Shown piece by piece: positions 1 to 14,000 of a stretch of DNA of 64,000 nt (its first letter is position 1; each line of letters opens with the position of its first letter). The notes beneath the pieces were generated by a model. The model searched no databases, was not told the origin of the DNA, and saw only the letters and a list, made by a program, of their open reading frames with translations. The translations under genes were made by a program, and so were the position numbers. The DNA lies in contig JAPTOF010000005.1 in the NCBI GenBank assembly GCA_028554755.1, positions 7,139,501 to 7,203,500 of the forward strand. Direction: 5' to 3'. Source of the DNA: Cordia subcordata. Lineage: Eukaryota > Streptophyta > Magnoliopsida > Boraginales > Cordiaceae.

Positions 1-1613
1 TTGTCCAGTATCTTGATATATTAAAATTAATGCCGTGTTAGCTTGATAGGTATATGAGTAAAAGAATAAAATAAACGTGACTAATTAAAATATTTATTAC
101 CATACGTTTATAATTCGAACATGGAGCATGACATCTCAAACACTCAACTTTGCAAGTGCACAAGTTGTTACAAGCAAATATGAAGGTTATATGAATTCTC
201 ATGATAACCACAATCATTTGGTAATGATAGCTTTTCAATGGTTTAACAATGACCACAATGATTGCTTGCATTTGAAATGGCTTTATAGCCATTAAGTGGA
301 AGAAAACGTTGAGCATGGTTTTGAATTTGCATTTGAGCGTTTTGGAACATGGTGAAACATTGTGAATGCTTCGTTTTTGTAGCATCCGTTTACTATTATT
401 TGGTCAGATTAGTTCTCTTTTGGTTACACCATAGTTTTATAGCATTGCAAAAGGAACAGAAAATCTATCCATAGCTTTTGCAGAATTTTTGGAGTCAGTT
501 CCTGAAAAGGTAGCTTGAAAAATCAATTTTTCTTTTTCTTTTAGTAGAGAGAGTTCTAACTTTTGAAGTTCGAGATACCTTGTAATTTAGTGTACTCCTG
601 TTATGAGATAAGGTCATTGCTATATCTTGGCAAGCTTGCAGGAGAAATTGTCAGCACAGTAGTAGCGCCTTAAAATTTTAAAGAGATAGAGTCTAACTCA
701 AGCATCAATCCTAATTTATAATTAATTATTAGTTTCTCATTTTTTTCCCTCACATATATATATATATATATTGTCATGTTTAATTTCTTATAATTTATTT
801 TATTAAGTACATTACTCGCAAGTTTAGTTGGTTATTTTAATCTTAGTTTAATTATTTAATTTTACTAATTTTCCTATTTTTCACACAAGCTTTTTCTCAT
901 AAAATATTTCTAACACTTAACATATACAAAAATTTTCCAAATGCAAGAATCATTTTTTAGGTTCAGAATGTTACATTAGTAAATACTCCAAGTAAACATG
1001 AAATGAGAATTCCCTCGGGAGTTATTTGGAAAACATGCTTCATGTCAAGGAGTAATTGCAAACAATTAATTTATTGGTTTATTGTTTAACTAATATAAAC
1101 ACAAGTCAATATGTATAGGGGTTATTTGCATTTAAGACTGCAAATTTTCTACTATCAGATGTGAATTAACACAAGAATATCGCTTCAGCCTCGGGGAGAT
1201 TGGGTGAATCAAACACCTTGCAGACAAGTTGTTCTCCTTTATCCTTCTGAGCATTAACTCACCATGGATACGTGAGTAGGAACATGCCCTCCTGTCGACT
1301 TCTTTGGATCTGATACGAAAACCCTACCTCTTAGGTTTGCTATGATTGTAATAATTGATTTTGTTTCATCGTTTAGCAGTAATCTTATGACAACGACTAT
1401 GAACTGGTATATTATGACGTACTATGGATGCTAATGACGCGTTAAGTTAAATGAAACCCATATTCACGGATTTTTTTTTTGTTTAAAGAAAATCAGAAAG
1501 TTAATAAACTTTTCTAATTATTACGAGAGATTTAGCAAGTTCTCATGTCAAACTCGAATGAGATTTTACATTGGTTGGTCATGTAAACGGCTACACTAAA
1601 ATGCGTCAACAAT
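1..1613. other. Intergenic, no feature recognised
   Basis: AT-rich DNA with a short (TA)n run near 750-770. A 115-codon minus-strand ORF at 385-38 has no recognisable domain and atypical composition (Ile/Cys/His-rich), so it is not called. Confidence 0.5.
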
Positions 1614-2192
1614 TACATCTCTTCACTTCTCACTTAATTCAAAAAAGAAAAGGAAGTTAAACCTTTTTTAGCATTGTGAGAGTGCCATGTTTGAGCATTA
1701 TAAGAATGCCATGTTAGCGCTTACATGGTATGATTATTTTATTATTTATTATTTCTTATCTTTATGATATACATTATTAGTTTTAATTGAAATATTAAAT
1801 GATCAACCAATTAATGCTTAAGATAAAATTCAATTGTGAATTCTAAAAAATTTATTTCTTATCTATTATGTATACATATTATTCGAATTAGAAATTTAAT
1901 TTTTAATAAATTAATTCTTAAATAATATTCATATGTGAAATCCAAGTAAATTTAATGTTTACCATTAAAAAATACTTTTTTGAGCATTATAAGAGTGTTA
2001 TATCAATACTTATATGACAATGAATATTTTTTATTAACTTATATAATAAATTATTATTTATTATTTATTTTATTTTTATTTTTGTGGATGTAATAAATTA
2101 TTAGTTTTATTTAACAATTTAAATAATCAATCAATTAATGCTTAAAATATAATTCATTGTGAACTTTAACAGGTTCATTTATTACCATTTAT

Positions 2193-2240
<48 letters not shown>

Positions 2241-2487
2241 TTAGTTTTAATTTAGAAATTTAGTTACTAATAGATTAATGCTCAAAAGCCTTAATGTATT
2301 TTTCATTTGTGAATTTGAAAAATTAAACATTAGTCAATTTAACATTTATTATTTAAAAAATCCATTCAAAGCATAGAATATTCATAATTAAATTCTTTAT
2401 ATGTTATTAAAAATAAATAAATTTAACTTAATTTAACATTTTTAATCAAAAAGTAAATCCGTGTGGAGCATGGATAAAAGTGCACTA
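1614..2487 (+). mobile_element. Helitron relative of 32919-33844
   Basis: The 3' end is clear: a hairpin ATCCGTG-TGGAG-CATGGAT, then AAAAGTGCACTAG followed by T (CTAGT). The body matches the 32919 copy block by block (for example TGAGCATTATAAGA near 1690, GAATTCTAAAAAATTTATTTC near 1838). The 5' boundary is uncertain. An (AT)n expansion at 2194-2236 lies inside. Confidence 0.65.
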
Positions 2488-2623
2488 GTTATTACTTAGA
2501 TTTGAAAGGAAAGAAATAATGTTGATATATTGGATTAACTCATGATTCAGGAGTTGGGTTATATTTAATATTAAAATGATTAAACATGGTAAATTTCTAT
2601 ATTAGAGGAATCATTTAATGAGC

Positions 2624-2658
2624 TTTAACGAGTGCAATATTACACTCGTTAGAAAAAC
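2624..2658. repeat. Palindromic end related to the 61860-62113 element
   Basis: AACGAGTG (2627-2634) and CACTCGTT (2643-2650) are perfect inverted arms around CAATATTA, followed by AGAAAAA. This matches the end structure of the UMPS-intron fold-back element. The other end of this copy was not found. Confidence 0.4.
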
Positions 2659-3325
2659 CAAAAAATTTAAACTTTTTTCTTAATATAGCAATCAAACCAG
2701 CCATTTACAACATATAAAAAGTGGTTATTCTGTTCTACCTTTTTTTTTTCTTTGTTCAATACCACTTCTAGCCAAAGTTCTATTATTAGAAATTTACAAC
2801 TAATCAACAGTTAAATTTTTGTAGTAAAGTCAAGCTAACCGTTTGCAGCTAACAATTTTATATCAACAAAACTCGATATTTATACTACACACTAAATCAA
2901 TAACCATTGCAACCGAAAGTTTTTCCTCCAAAAATCAAATGCACCATGTGCTGGGACGGAAATACGTATGCTTTAAGGTGGGGCCCTGGCTCCCCCTCCC
3001 CCCAATTTTTTTTTTTTTTTGGTTATGAAATAAATTTGTATACAAATTTTGGAAAAAGCACAAAATCAACTTTGGGAAAAGCACAAAACATGCACAACAA
3101 ATTAGTTTACAAATTGGTAATGATGTTTTATTTTTAGAAGTTAGAAAATTAAGCACACGGAATTTGAGCGATAAATAAGCATGTAATTGATTTGATAATT
3201 ATTTGTTTAGAATGAAAAATCAATTGAATAAATGGTAACTTAATTTATTTTATAAACTGATCTCTTTACCATTAACCTTTCATATTTATCTTCTTCATTT
3301 TTAGTTTTTGCAATTTTTTTTATGA

Positions 3326-3754
3326 CAGGGGCGGTCCTTCTCTTTGAGATTGTATTAATTGAAAGCGAATTCACAAAGAAGAGGGGATATTAATTGTACC
3401 TTCTATTTATCCTAAGATGAGATTTTTGCAATTTTAGTTGAACAATTATCAGAAAGTAGAAAATTACTCTCTCTTTTTAAATAACACGTAAGAACTCTTC
3501 TCCTTTTTTTTCTGCATAATTTTATTTTTTGTCGTTTTTTGAATTGAAGCAAAAAGTAAGAACCTTTTTTTTTTCTATAATTTTGATGGTAGATTAGAAT
3601 ACCCTTTAGTCTCTATTTTCTTCAATTTTACTGGAGTAATACCTTAGTTGTTATTCCTAATACTTTTTTTATCTTTCTTCTATATTTATTGAGATTATTT
3701 TCTCTTTATACTTTATATTTGACCCCTCAAATATCTCTCCTGGGTCCGTCCCTG
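3326..3754. mobile_element. Possible short hAT-type relic
   Basis: Begins CAGGGGCGGTCC and ends GGGTCCGTCCCTG, which are inverted with mismatches. CAGGGGCGG ends are common in plant hAT elements. I found no 8-bp duplication, so the borders are provisional. Confidence 0.35.
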
Positions 3755-4181
3755 ACTGTCCATATGGCACCGAATACAATATGTTTACATTGTCATATAG
3801 CGCCACGTACAAACAAGTGTTGCATGTCTTTATTTATCATTCATTCGCAAACAAGTGTTGCATGTCTTTCCATTATTTAAATTGTACGCATTTATAGAAT
3901 TTATGTATTTATTTTTAAATCTTCTACGATTTGGAAACTTATCTAAAATTAAATTTTGTAGACTATATTTATATTTTATCTTAATATTGATCATAAAAAT
4001 TGACCATCGACCATTAATAAAAATATTAAATATATTTATTTATGTATGCATTGTACAGATTATAATCTGGCATACCATGATTCAATTACCAATAAGCTTC
4101 TCTTTTTTTTTTCCCCTTTCCTTTTTGTCAAACCAAAAACTCAATTAAGTAGGATCACGTAAATGCATCTCGAAACTTTAA

Positions 4182-4862
4182 ATGCGTGTTCAGTAACAGT
4201 TTTTTAAGTAACATTTAACGTTTGACTAGTCAAAACACTATTTTGATAAATTATTGTTGTTTGGTAAATTAACGTTTCAAGTAGCTTTTTAAATAGTTTT
4301 AACGTTTCAACTAGCATTTCTCAAAAGCTAAAGATTTTAGCTTTTCATTTTTTTGACAATTATACCCTTTTTGTATTTTTTAATTTTTCTATTCTTTCTC
4401 CAATCTCTCTCTATATTTTTACATTTTCTTTCACAAATATAAATAAGAAATAATATAAAAATAAATTTCAATTTCTATATAATCAACATTTCTAAAAGCA
4501 TAAGTTTTATTAGTGCTTTTTTTACAAAATAATTTTGAATCTATTAAAATTATTTTTTTGTAATATTGATACAAATGTTTTATCAAAAAATTAGTTATAC
4601 TTTAATATTAAAATATGATTATGAAGATAAATATATAATCTTATTCCTATAATAGTAATAATAATTACAATTATCATAATAACAATAATAATAATAACAT
4701 GATATCAATATTCTTTTATATCATTTTATATTTATCAGCTAATCTAATAACTAATTTTATCGAGCACATTTTGTTCAATCAGTTAATTAAACAACTGTCT
4801 ACTAACAATTAAAATATAATAATTATTAATTATTTTAACAATTAAATTTACTGAACAAGTCC
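4182..4862 (+). mobile_element. Tourist/PIF-Harbinger-like element, copy 1
   Basis: 681 bp with ends ATGCGTGTTCAG...CTGAACAAGTCC and a TAA on each side (4179-4181 and 4863-4865), as expected for the 3-bp TWA duplication of this superfamily. It shares sequence along its length with the copy at 31133-31857, for example ATAAATAAGAAATAATATAA. No transposase is visible. Confidence 0.75.
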
Positions 4863-4865
4863 TAA

Positions 4866-5959
4866 CTCTCAGGGCAGAGTAATACGCTCCAATAGATACC
4901 CATCTCAAGAAAGGAGAATCAAATTCAAAATATTAATCCACAAATTAATCTTTCGCATCTATTCTCATCCTCGAAAAGATCAACAACCCTAAAAGGGTGC
5001 GGGCCCCATCTTACAATCCTGATATTTCTCAAGTCACCCTGCAACGTGTCAGTCATTTGAGGATTAGCTGATGGTCCACAATCAAAGAAAGGACTAATAA
5101 TTTCACAACAAGTTTTTATTTTTATTATTATTTTTTAAATTAGTTTTTGTTATTAAAAAATATTTTAATTAATCATTAATGTTTTGCGAATATAATCAGA
5201 TTAGTTCCTATTGTTTATAAACATTTATACTAATCCTGCATGTTTCACAAATAATGTCAAACCAATCTCAATCGTTTGGGGAAAAAAATTATATTAGTTA
5301 TTAATATTTTACAAACTCACTCAACTTAGTCCCCTTTTAAGGAAAAATAAATAAAAAAGATTGGGACTATTCGGACAAGTTTGTACAACATTGAAACTAA
5401 TATGAATTTGTCTTTTTTCAAACAAGAGGACTAATTTGACTAGTTTTTTTAAATATTCAAAAATAATATGAATATTTTGAATATTAGAAATTAATGAGAC
5501 TATATTTATAATCTATTAAGCATTAATTTGAATATTTTGTAAAATATTAAAAATTAATTTAAATATTTTTATAAAACTTTAAAAATTATTTTAAATATCT
5601 TAAAATAATAAGAATCAATTTAAAAAATAAAGAAACATTTTTCAAACAAAACAATGACATTGCTGTCAAACCTGTCATTGTCCTTGTTCACTCGCACAAA
5701 CATTAAAAAGACCCAACACCAAACATCACACAAATTCAGGCTTTTACAAGAAGACAATTTAAAATAACTTATCTGTAGGTACCCATGAACACCATTCTTT
5801 TCTTTTGCTTTCTTATCCACAAAATACAATTTCAAAAATATCTTTCTCCATTTTCAGTGCACCATTTTTTTTCCCTTATCTTGTGAAAACAAGTGAGCCA
5901 GAGATACAATTGAGGTGCTGCTTTTTAGTTCAATTGAGAGTGGCATAGTTAAAAAAAAA
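4866..5959. other. Intergenic, repetitive AT-rich DNA
   Basis: 5090-5600 contains recurring ATTAGT and AATATTTT(A)CAAA words suggestive of an old repeat, without borders I can define. No gene was recognised. Confidence 0.4.
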
Positions 5960-6310
5960 AAAAAAAGGTGATAATTCAAATATATATTTTCTCCATTTTG
6001 TTGCACCATTTTTTTTTTTTGGTAGAGGTGGCGTGTTTGGTGGCAAATAATGAGGTGGAAGGTGATCTTCTGGTTTGCAAACATGGTGTGGTTTGCTCTT
6101 AGCGGGTGGCTGTCCATATGCTTCATCATGGCTGATGAGATTGCTAGTACTCTTGATCACAGTGAATTTCATATTGGTTTTTGATCTTCTTTAGTTCTTT
6201 TTTTTTTTTTTTTTGTAAACTCGGGTTTTGTTGTAATGCTTTGAGATGTAGACTTAGTTTAACCAAAAATAGAGAAATATTTGTGTTTGTGTAATTTATA
6301 GCAAGCAAAA
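5960..6310 (-). pseudogene. Possible proline-rich peptide relic with TATA-like box
   Basis: On the minus strand, CTATAAATTACACAAACAC near 6302-6284 looks like a plant TATA box and start region. A leader with an A-run follows, then ATG at 6172 opens MKFTVIKSTSNLISHDEAYG, QPPAKSKPHHVCKPEDHLPP and HYLPPNTPPLP. The proline-rich part resembles short secreted cell-wall proteins, but there is no proper signal peptide and the frame runs into an A-rich stretch encoding Lys. It could be a degraded gene or chance. I do not assign a family. Confidence 0.25.
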
Positions 6311-6359
6311 GCTTCATGGATGTGGTTTTATATCTTTCTGTTTTAGTTATCAAATCTAA

Positions 6360-7460
6360 CTCTCAATTCATATGTGCTTCGCAGTCGGGGAGGGGGACCC
6401 GAGAGGCGGTGGTTTACCCTGTCGCAACAGATGTCAGCAGTTTGAGTTTGTTTATGTCCGACTCGTGAACTTAGCCGGTACAAAGTTATACGGTAGCATC
6501 CAATTTTTCTGATTTGACAATCATGAAACCACTTTTTCACCCTTCCATGCACCAAGGGACTTCACTTGTAAAAGAAAATGTTCCATACTAATGGGTTCGG
6601 GTCCATAACCATGGGTTGTTGTCTTCCCGGTAAGAAGGGGTAGAGAAAATGTTTCGAGACAATGTTCAAGTACTAGGGCTACGGAGCTGAAATAATTCAT
6701 GCCATATTTTTATGCAAATCTTGAAGGACTATGAGCAAACAAGTACAGGATGCAAAACATCTCTCGCTAAGTTCCAAGGTTTAAGGTTGTCTTCAGCACA
6801 ATTTCTGAATGTTTTAAGAAATTCAGCGACCAAGGGCCTCTAGCTGCACATTGGTGGACTTTTGAGATCGACCTGCATTTTACCCTCTGGAAGACCTCCA
6901 ATTCTTTGAAGATTCAATGCAAATTGGTTGTGATGATACTCAACCATCAGAAGGTCAAAGACATGGTCAATTAGTTACCTTGGACAGAAAATTTGATTGA
7001 AGTACTCCAAGATGGGTTAGACGGTAGTGCTTATTATTGTACATCCTCTGTAACTTTTGAGTCGTCCTAACCAGGTGCCTCGTCGTACAGGAACTGCGAT
7101 ACGAACATATTCCCTTGCCTGCTTCGCAATCGTCGCTGCTAAGGACCTATCTATTGGCACGACGACACAAGCACATCGCCACACCTTGTTCCAACGACGC
7201 CTATCTTGTCGCAGTGTTTTAGCGGACACTCGAGCTTCACATGACAAGGCACATAGATCCAACACCTCTCGCCGCTACACCCTCGCACGATCCTAATGTT
7301 CTCCTTTCTATAGATGCTTGTCCATCCCACTGGAAGCTCTATACATCATCCTACAAGACTAACTCAAGAACATATGATACAGGCAGACGCCACCAACGAA
7401 CAAACCTCGCGTGTAGGCTTGGCCTTTCATGGGAAAGCTCATCCTCATGATTACAATAAA
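6360..7460. other. GC-richer island without recognised gene
   Basis: Base composition is clearly richer in G and C than the flanks, and several short overlapping ORFs (for example 6343-6555 minus, 7017-7265 minus, 7057-7296 plus) read through it. None resembles a family I know. Organelle-derived DNA or an old retroelement are possible sources, but I could not match either. Confidence 0.3.
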
Positions 7461-7789
7461 CCAGCTTGTAGCTTGCCTAAGGCACAACAATGACCCTAAT
7501 ACTATTGTGATCCATGCATTTTTCCAATGAGCTAGCTAGAAGCTAAAATAAGTCAATATAATTAGTTGAAAATAGGTCAACTTGCTAAGTCGCTATTTCT
7601 GGGCTAAGCTTTCAAGTATATGAGAACTCAAGTCCTTGACCGTGGCAATAAAGAGATTGATTTTGAATTTTTGTACTGAGAATACACTATTAGATATATA
7701 AATACCCAAACTGGACCATCCAATCTTCAATTCTAAAGGAAATCTAGTAAATAGATTACTAGCCGGAGTGCAGAATCTCTCTCCAGACC

Positions 7790-8030
7790 GCAGAAAATTC
7801 AGTCCTTAGTTACAATTACAGCAAAGATATCAGATAAAATGCAACTATGGAAACTGCAGTGAAAGAAAAGAGAGCTTCTAGCTAACTGAAACGTCAAAAA
7901 AAATACTACAAACAGCAATAGTTAAATTACAATACACAAGGATGAACACAGGAGATAGATGAGAGCTGTTTTCTATTATTGTCCTACACAATTTCCCACC
8001 TCACTGATGATAGACTTATATACATGAAGT
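7790..8030 (-). other. Probable FY 3'UTR
   Basis: AT-rich sequence follows the FY stop codon (TAG at 8033-8031) on the minus strand, with T-rich and TGTA-type elements such as TTGTGTATTGTAATTTAAC typical of plant 3'UTRs. The exact poly(A) site cannot be placed. Confidence 0.4.
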
Positions 8031-11000
8031 CTATTGGTGAGCTTGACTATGTGGTGGAGGGCCTGGTGGTAGCGGTGGTTGAATTCCAGATGGAAGGCCG
8101 AAATTGGGTGGCACGCCTGGACCACCGGGATTTCCAGACTGCAGCAAGAGATAACGAGTCTTATCAGGGTTTGAGCCAACAGGGGAAAAAAATATGCCAA
8201 CAACGATATATGAGAAAACATGGTATGGCCTTAATTTTACCGTGAAGAGTAGTCACCAAATGAAAAGCCATAATCATTTTCTTTCAACTAAAATGACAAA
8301 CATCCCTCACCTGGTAAGGATTTAACCCAGGCATCTGCGGCATCTGGCCAGTTTGAGGCCTATTAAACCCAGCTCCTCCTTGGGGATACATCTGAGTGCC
8401 AGCTCCAGGTGAAGGGCCTTGCATATTAGGCATCCCATTCTGAAAGTTGCCTGGAGGTCCAGATCCAGAAGGCATGGGATTCATGCCCATGAAGTGGCCT
8501 TGAGGCATTGGAGGTACCATCTGATTCATATTACCTTGTAAACCCTGCAAAGAAAAGGGTAAGTGAATGAAGAGTCTCCAGCCCCCATAATTCTCCATGT
8601 TACAATCTAATGGTGTTCAAAGGGAGGATAAGAAGAAAGCCTGCGGCAGAGGCCTGACAGGATACATATCATCTCATTTAGCAAATTGGTTTATATCTCA
8701 TCTTTTTTCAAGGATAGATTCCATACAAAGTAAAAACAGATACATATCAGAATGACTTTCTTAGTTATTAATATAGACTGATTTTTTCATAAGTTAATAT
8801 TAACCATCATATTTATCCTAGTAGCATAAAGTACTTATTTTTCTATGATCTTTTCCAATAAGGCTAGTGCTAGAAGTATGGCAGGAATACCATTCAAAAA
8901 AGCATGTGATATCAAGGGCGTTTTCCTCCTCTACAGAAAGCAGCAAAAGAAAGATTTGAAACTCAGAAACCTATTGGTGTTCCAAACCGTAAAGAAGAAG
9001 CATGAATTAGACTTAGTACCATAGGACCAGACATTGGCATAGGCAAAGATCCCGGCATTGAAGATGGGATGCTTGAAGGCATATTTGGGGGCTGTAGTTG
9101 AGTAGGAGGGCGTGGAAAATGTAGCAGAGGTAAATGGGATGGTGGCTGCAGCTGTGGCATATTTGGGGGTGGCAGTGGCAGAGAATTCATTTGCTGACCC
9201 AATGGCTGGTGCTGTTGGGCTTGCTGAGCAGATTGTTGAAAAGCTTGCTGCTGATTGGCTGCAACAAGAGATGGATGTGGACCAGGTGGGAGGGGAGGGG
9301 CCCCAAAGGGCGTGGATATAGGCTGCTTCTGGTCTCCTTGGCTTGAATCAAGAGATGGAATAGATAATGGCATCGCAACTCCAATCCCTGGGATTGTTCC
9401 TTCATTCCTTGTCAACCCAGGTCCAAATGGCCCAGGAGTTGGGGGATCAGCTCCAGGGAAATTGCCAGGCATACGACCACCAGGAGCAAAATTCTGCTCT
9501 CCAAAACCTGTAACAACAAACAACATAACAAATGAATCTGATGTATATAATTGAATCACAAATCATTCCTATAATTCTATGGTGGTTGTCAATTAGCAAG
9601 ACTGCTCATGCAAACAGTTATTGGTATGAAAAGAATTGGAACAAATTAGGTTTTGATGATTGGATTTCATGAGCTACTAAAGAACCAAGTTCTATGTAAA
9701 GAAAACAGTTAATGCTATTAAAAGAACTGGAATAAACTGTTGTATATTGATTGAATTTACCTTCACTCAAAAAACATAATTATCAGTACATGTTTAAGTA
9801 CGTACTCTCATTTCTCTCCAGAAAATTTATGAGAAAAGGTATCTATAGTTGCTTTTACTCAAAGTTAGACAGGGTTGTGTTTTATGAAAAAGGTATCTCC
9901 TCGGCTCAACCACTAAAACAGATTATTACCAGAAATTACCTTTTACATCAGTGACCCGACTCCTTTAATGCTTTTACTGTTAATAATGATTTCTTTGATC
10001 TTTTTGGCTTTATCGATAACAGCTTCTACAATAATGTTAGTACTATCTTTACCAAGAAAGAAAACTCAGTTTTGCTATACTCAAGACATCTCATTTGCCC
10101 TCTTTTCTATGTTATGGCCTCATATACATATTTCTATACAACTATTCCCTTATTCTTTCCAAACTTTTGATTCTTTTCAACAATCTCTGAAAATGTGAAA
10201 TTGAAATACATTAGCTTTGTACTATCAATTAAAATATATTGAAGTCAACAAGAGTGGTAACGCCACTAGAGTAGCTCTAAGTTCATCCACACGGCATATT
10301 CTAATTGGTATAAGAACTTTTGCATTTCATCAAAGGAAGCAAGTTTATTTCAGATGGTAGTCAGTTGGCACGTGGGATTCCGACTACTGCCTGAGATAAT
10401 TCATGTCAATAACCTACTGCCAAAGGAAAATCCCTGAAGTACTTTGATTATGACTTTCAAAATTCAATAACTCGGTACTTTGATGCATTTTGGTTGTTTG
10501 GCAACTTTGAATTCCTAATGAAAAGAAGGATAGTCCAACTCAAACTTCTAATATTCCCTGGGTCTCCTTGCTTGGGTACAGGTAAAGAGATCTTAGGAGT
10601 CAGTGAGGGCATAAGCTATCATATCATGCAGGATTACACAGGTGGCAAAAGAAAGTTAAGTCCTTCAGTTGAGGATATTGCAATCATAAGAAGGGAAAGC
10701 CCAATAAACCCAACGAAAGGCTGAATCTTTCATATATTTCAGCACATTGAAACTATATTTGTAAAATGAAAAAAATTTAAAACCTTGAGTCTGACCCATG
10801 GTGAACTTATCACGAGCAGAATCTCCAGGCCGATTTCTGCACCAGAATTTTGTTGCGTGATCGTTGCCACCACTGCATCAACAATTACATCAGTTCTATA
10901 TGCAGAAGATGAGGTAAAGCTATATTGGCACTGACAAATAGTATTCTTATTCAAGAATCACAAATAAAGGCTGATGCACCAGTCATAAAGGATGGCTCAG

Positions 11001-14000
11001 TCTTGCAATACATTGGCAGATTATTTTTCTGTGAATGAACAAGCCTGGTTTCATTTTAATAGTCTCCCAATAGAGGCTGTGGTTTCTTTTCCTATTCTCA
11101 ACATCATCAATTGCCTTTCATGGATACTTCTATGAGTACCATTTTGGCTTTCTTTTGTTTTATGATAATTATTATCATGTATGTCCCTAAGTGTACCACC
11201 CACTGTCACATTCCTAATATGAATTTCTTATTCCCCTCCTCCCCTCAAAAAAGAGTGGACAAAGAACCAGAGAAACTTTTTCTATTTACTTTTTGGGGTT
11301 TGAACACAGAAGTTCCCTACACCATCTGGAAGAAGACAACTAAACCAACACTAGTTACATTCGGGTGCACTGGAGCAACATGAGAATTGAAGAAAATTAG
11401 CGGTCACACAACATATGTGATCAGACATCCTCCTTATAAGCTCAAGAAGTTCATCCTGGCCAAGTCTGTTTTTGTTGCTCGAGTACTTCATGGATAGTGG
11501 ATATGTTATGATCATTTGACCTCCTAGAACCCATGTTTATAATTACAAAATATGAGAAGCAGTTTGACATTGATACTTGACCAGGTTTTCCATTTGAATA
11601 GTTATAAAACAACTTTAGACAACCCAGAGAACAAACAATATGGATAAACACTGATTGTCCACAAGACAATATTTAAGAGAGCTCATGAAAAAGACATTGG
11701 CAGACAAGACAAATAAAGAAAATTGCTAAAAAGCACTAAACAACAGCTGCTATACACTGTTTAGCTTACCTGCATAGAATATTTCCAATAGGATGCCATG
11801 CAAGATCCCAGACACTGTTATCATGAGCATTTGAAATTTCAACTTGAGGGGTTTCATGCCTGTGCATCAGAACATAACATGATGATAAGAAACTATATTT
11901 ACCATAAGTAACAGCTATATGATCATAAGAAACTAGATTTACCATAAGTAACAGTTCTTTTATACACAGAAAAGTCTACATTCAAGTTACAACAATTATT
12001 TCTAGGGACGAATTACATTTTGCATGAGTAAATGCTTCAGAAACAGGCTAACAACCCTCCCTGAATAAGTAAGACTCCGCTCTTTTGAATTAAAACAAAA
12101 AATTTCTCTTTTTACCACCCTGGAAAAACTGATATTTCCCATTTTTGCCTCTTCAAAACTGATAGCCTCAATGTGACCTCTAAATAATTGGAGGTGTCTT
12201 AATTAGAGCCAAAAACTTTTTGTAGTATTGCACCATCAAAATTCAATATAGGTTTGAAATTGTCCATGTGATTGCATATGACTTATTAATGCAGGAAATC
12301 ATCAAGGGCTTGAAATTATTAGAAAATTGTAACCATTTCAACAATTCTTCTCACTCATCACAGCCATCTCCATCCTCTCCCATCACCAGCACCACTGTCT
12401 CCTCTGACCTCCAAGGAAAACCCACAGTAACTACGTAAACATGTTGCCGCAGTCGTGGATCTGAAGGAGAAACAACACCACAAGAAGACTTCCTGCCTCA
12501 TAAAGGCCACAGCAGGTCCTCCAACCATTTTTACAGGCCCCCTTTTGCCTAGCTTGTTTACTACAGGCACATCAACAGCCTGTATATCTCTCCATTCCCC
12601 ACCACCATGCCCTTCAAATAACTCCCCTGTATGGTATGTACTGAGCTCACATCTCTCAACATCTTCTAAGAATATAAAGAAGAAAACCCAATGAAGTTCT
12701 GTTGTAGCACTTGCACCCACCTTCATGATCTCCAAATAAGTATGGGGTTTCAAGTTTTAGGCCCCTCACCCTTCACTTGTTAGTATTCTCTCAGTTGGTA
12801 TGCTCTATAATATTTTCCACTTCTTTTCTATACCTCAGTCCCCATTGTCTTACTACCCGGACATTTTACCCTTTTTCTTGTGTCTCATTCTCTTTCTCTG
12901 TCTTCAATGTTTTATCCTATACTAGGCTAACTCAACTAGCATCTGCTCATTCATCATCATCTTTTAATGGTGATGAGCTTTATTGATGCACTCCCAAATC
13001 TGGAAGTGCAAATCAGGAACATTTTAAGGGGCAAGTACCAAGAAATTCAAGACATTTTCAAGGTGGCAAAATGCCATTCGCCATTATTCATATCAAGTAT
13101 GGCAACAAGCTATAAAAGAAAATGCAGTTAGTTTTCCATCAAGCTAGTCAGCATGTGATACCAATACTTAGTTCTTTGTGTACTCTTTTCTATTCTTCCA
13201 ATTTCTCGTATGTTGATGATGGCGCTTACCCAAATTAGGCTTTAGAATGTCACACGAATCCAGGATCCTAAACTTGAGCTACCGGTCCTTTTTAGCTAGA
13301 TACCAGCGACATTTTCGATTGATTATCAGTAACTAACAAGGCACTGCCTAGGACGTATACTTGGTTCAAATGTTTGCTAAAGAAAATATAAATATAGGAA
13401 GGGGAAACTTTTGCAAACAGATGGCATAGAGAGACATATGACACCTGAGGTAATAGAAGACATTGTGAAAAACAACCAATTAGGAACTCATTAATGACAA
13501 TGTTGGTGGCATCAGAGTTTTAAAATAGGTAATACTTAGGTATCTTTTACATTCTTGTGTTTATTGCTTTCCCAGATAACAGATGTAAACGGACTAGGAG
13601 ATTTCAGAAAACATGAAATTTCAAATCTATTGTAAAATTATACAAATTATAAAACATCCACAGCAATGAATAGATTTGTTATAGACAAGTCAGCAATAAG
13701 TTTCCAGTGCTTGTTGTCTATATAATAGTAATGAAGTTATACCTCATGAGAACTAAAAGAGGATTTAGGAGATGCCTCATCATACAATTTCAGTTTTGAG
13801 GTTTCCATTTTTATTAATTACTCGTTACTACTAACAAATGAGAAAATAATGCTACAAGCCCCCGTTGTTTCTTTTTTTTTTTTTTAAAGTTAGTCCTCTG
13901 TCCTCAGTGTTCTGAAAGATTCAAATCAATCTCTATTATTTTCCGAAAGCAATCAATTTAATCCCTATTATTAAGTATTTAATAAAGAATCTACATCTAT

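Noticed and set aside
38..385. 115-codon minus-strand ORF
   Set aside because: No domain, odd Ile/Cys/His composition, and no splice or promoter context; likely chance in AT-rich DNA.
9255..9554. 99-codon plus-strand ORF with Gly/Pro
   Set aside because: Antisense of FY exon 16.
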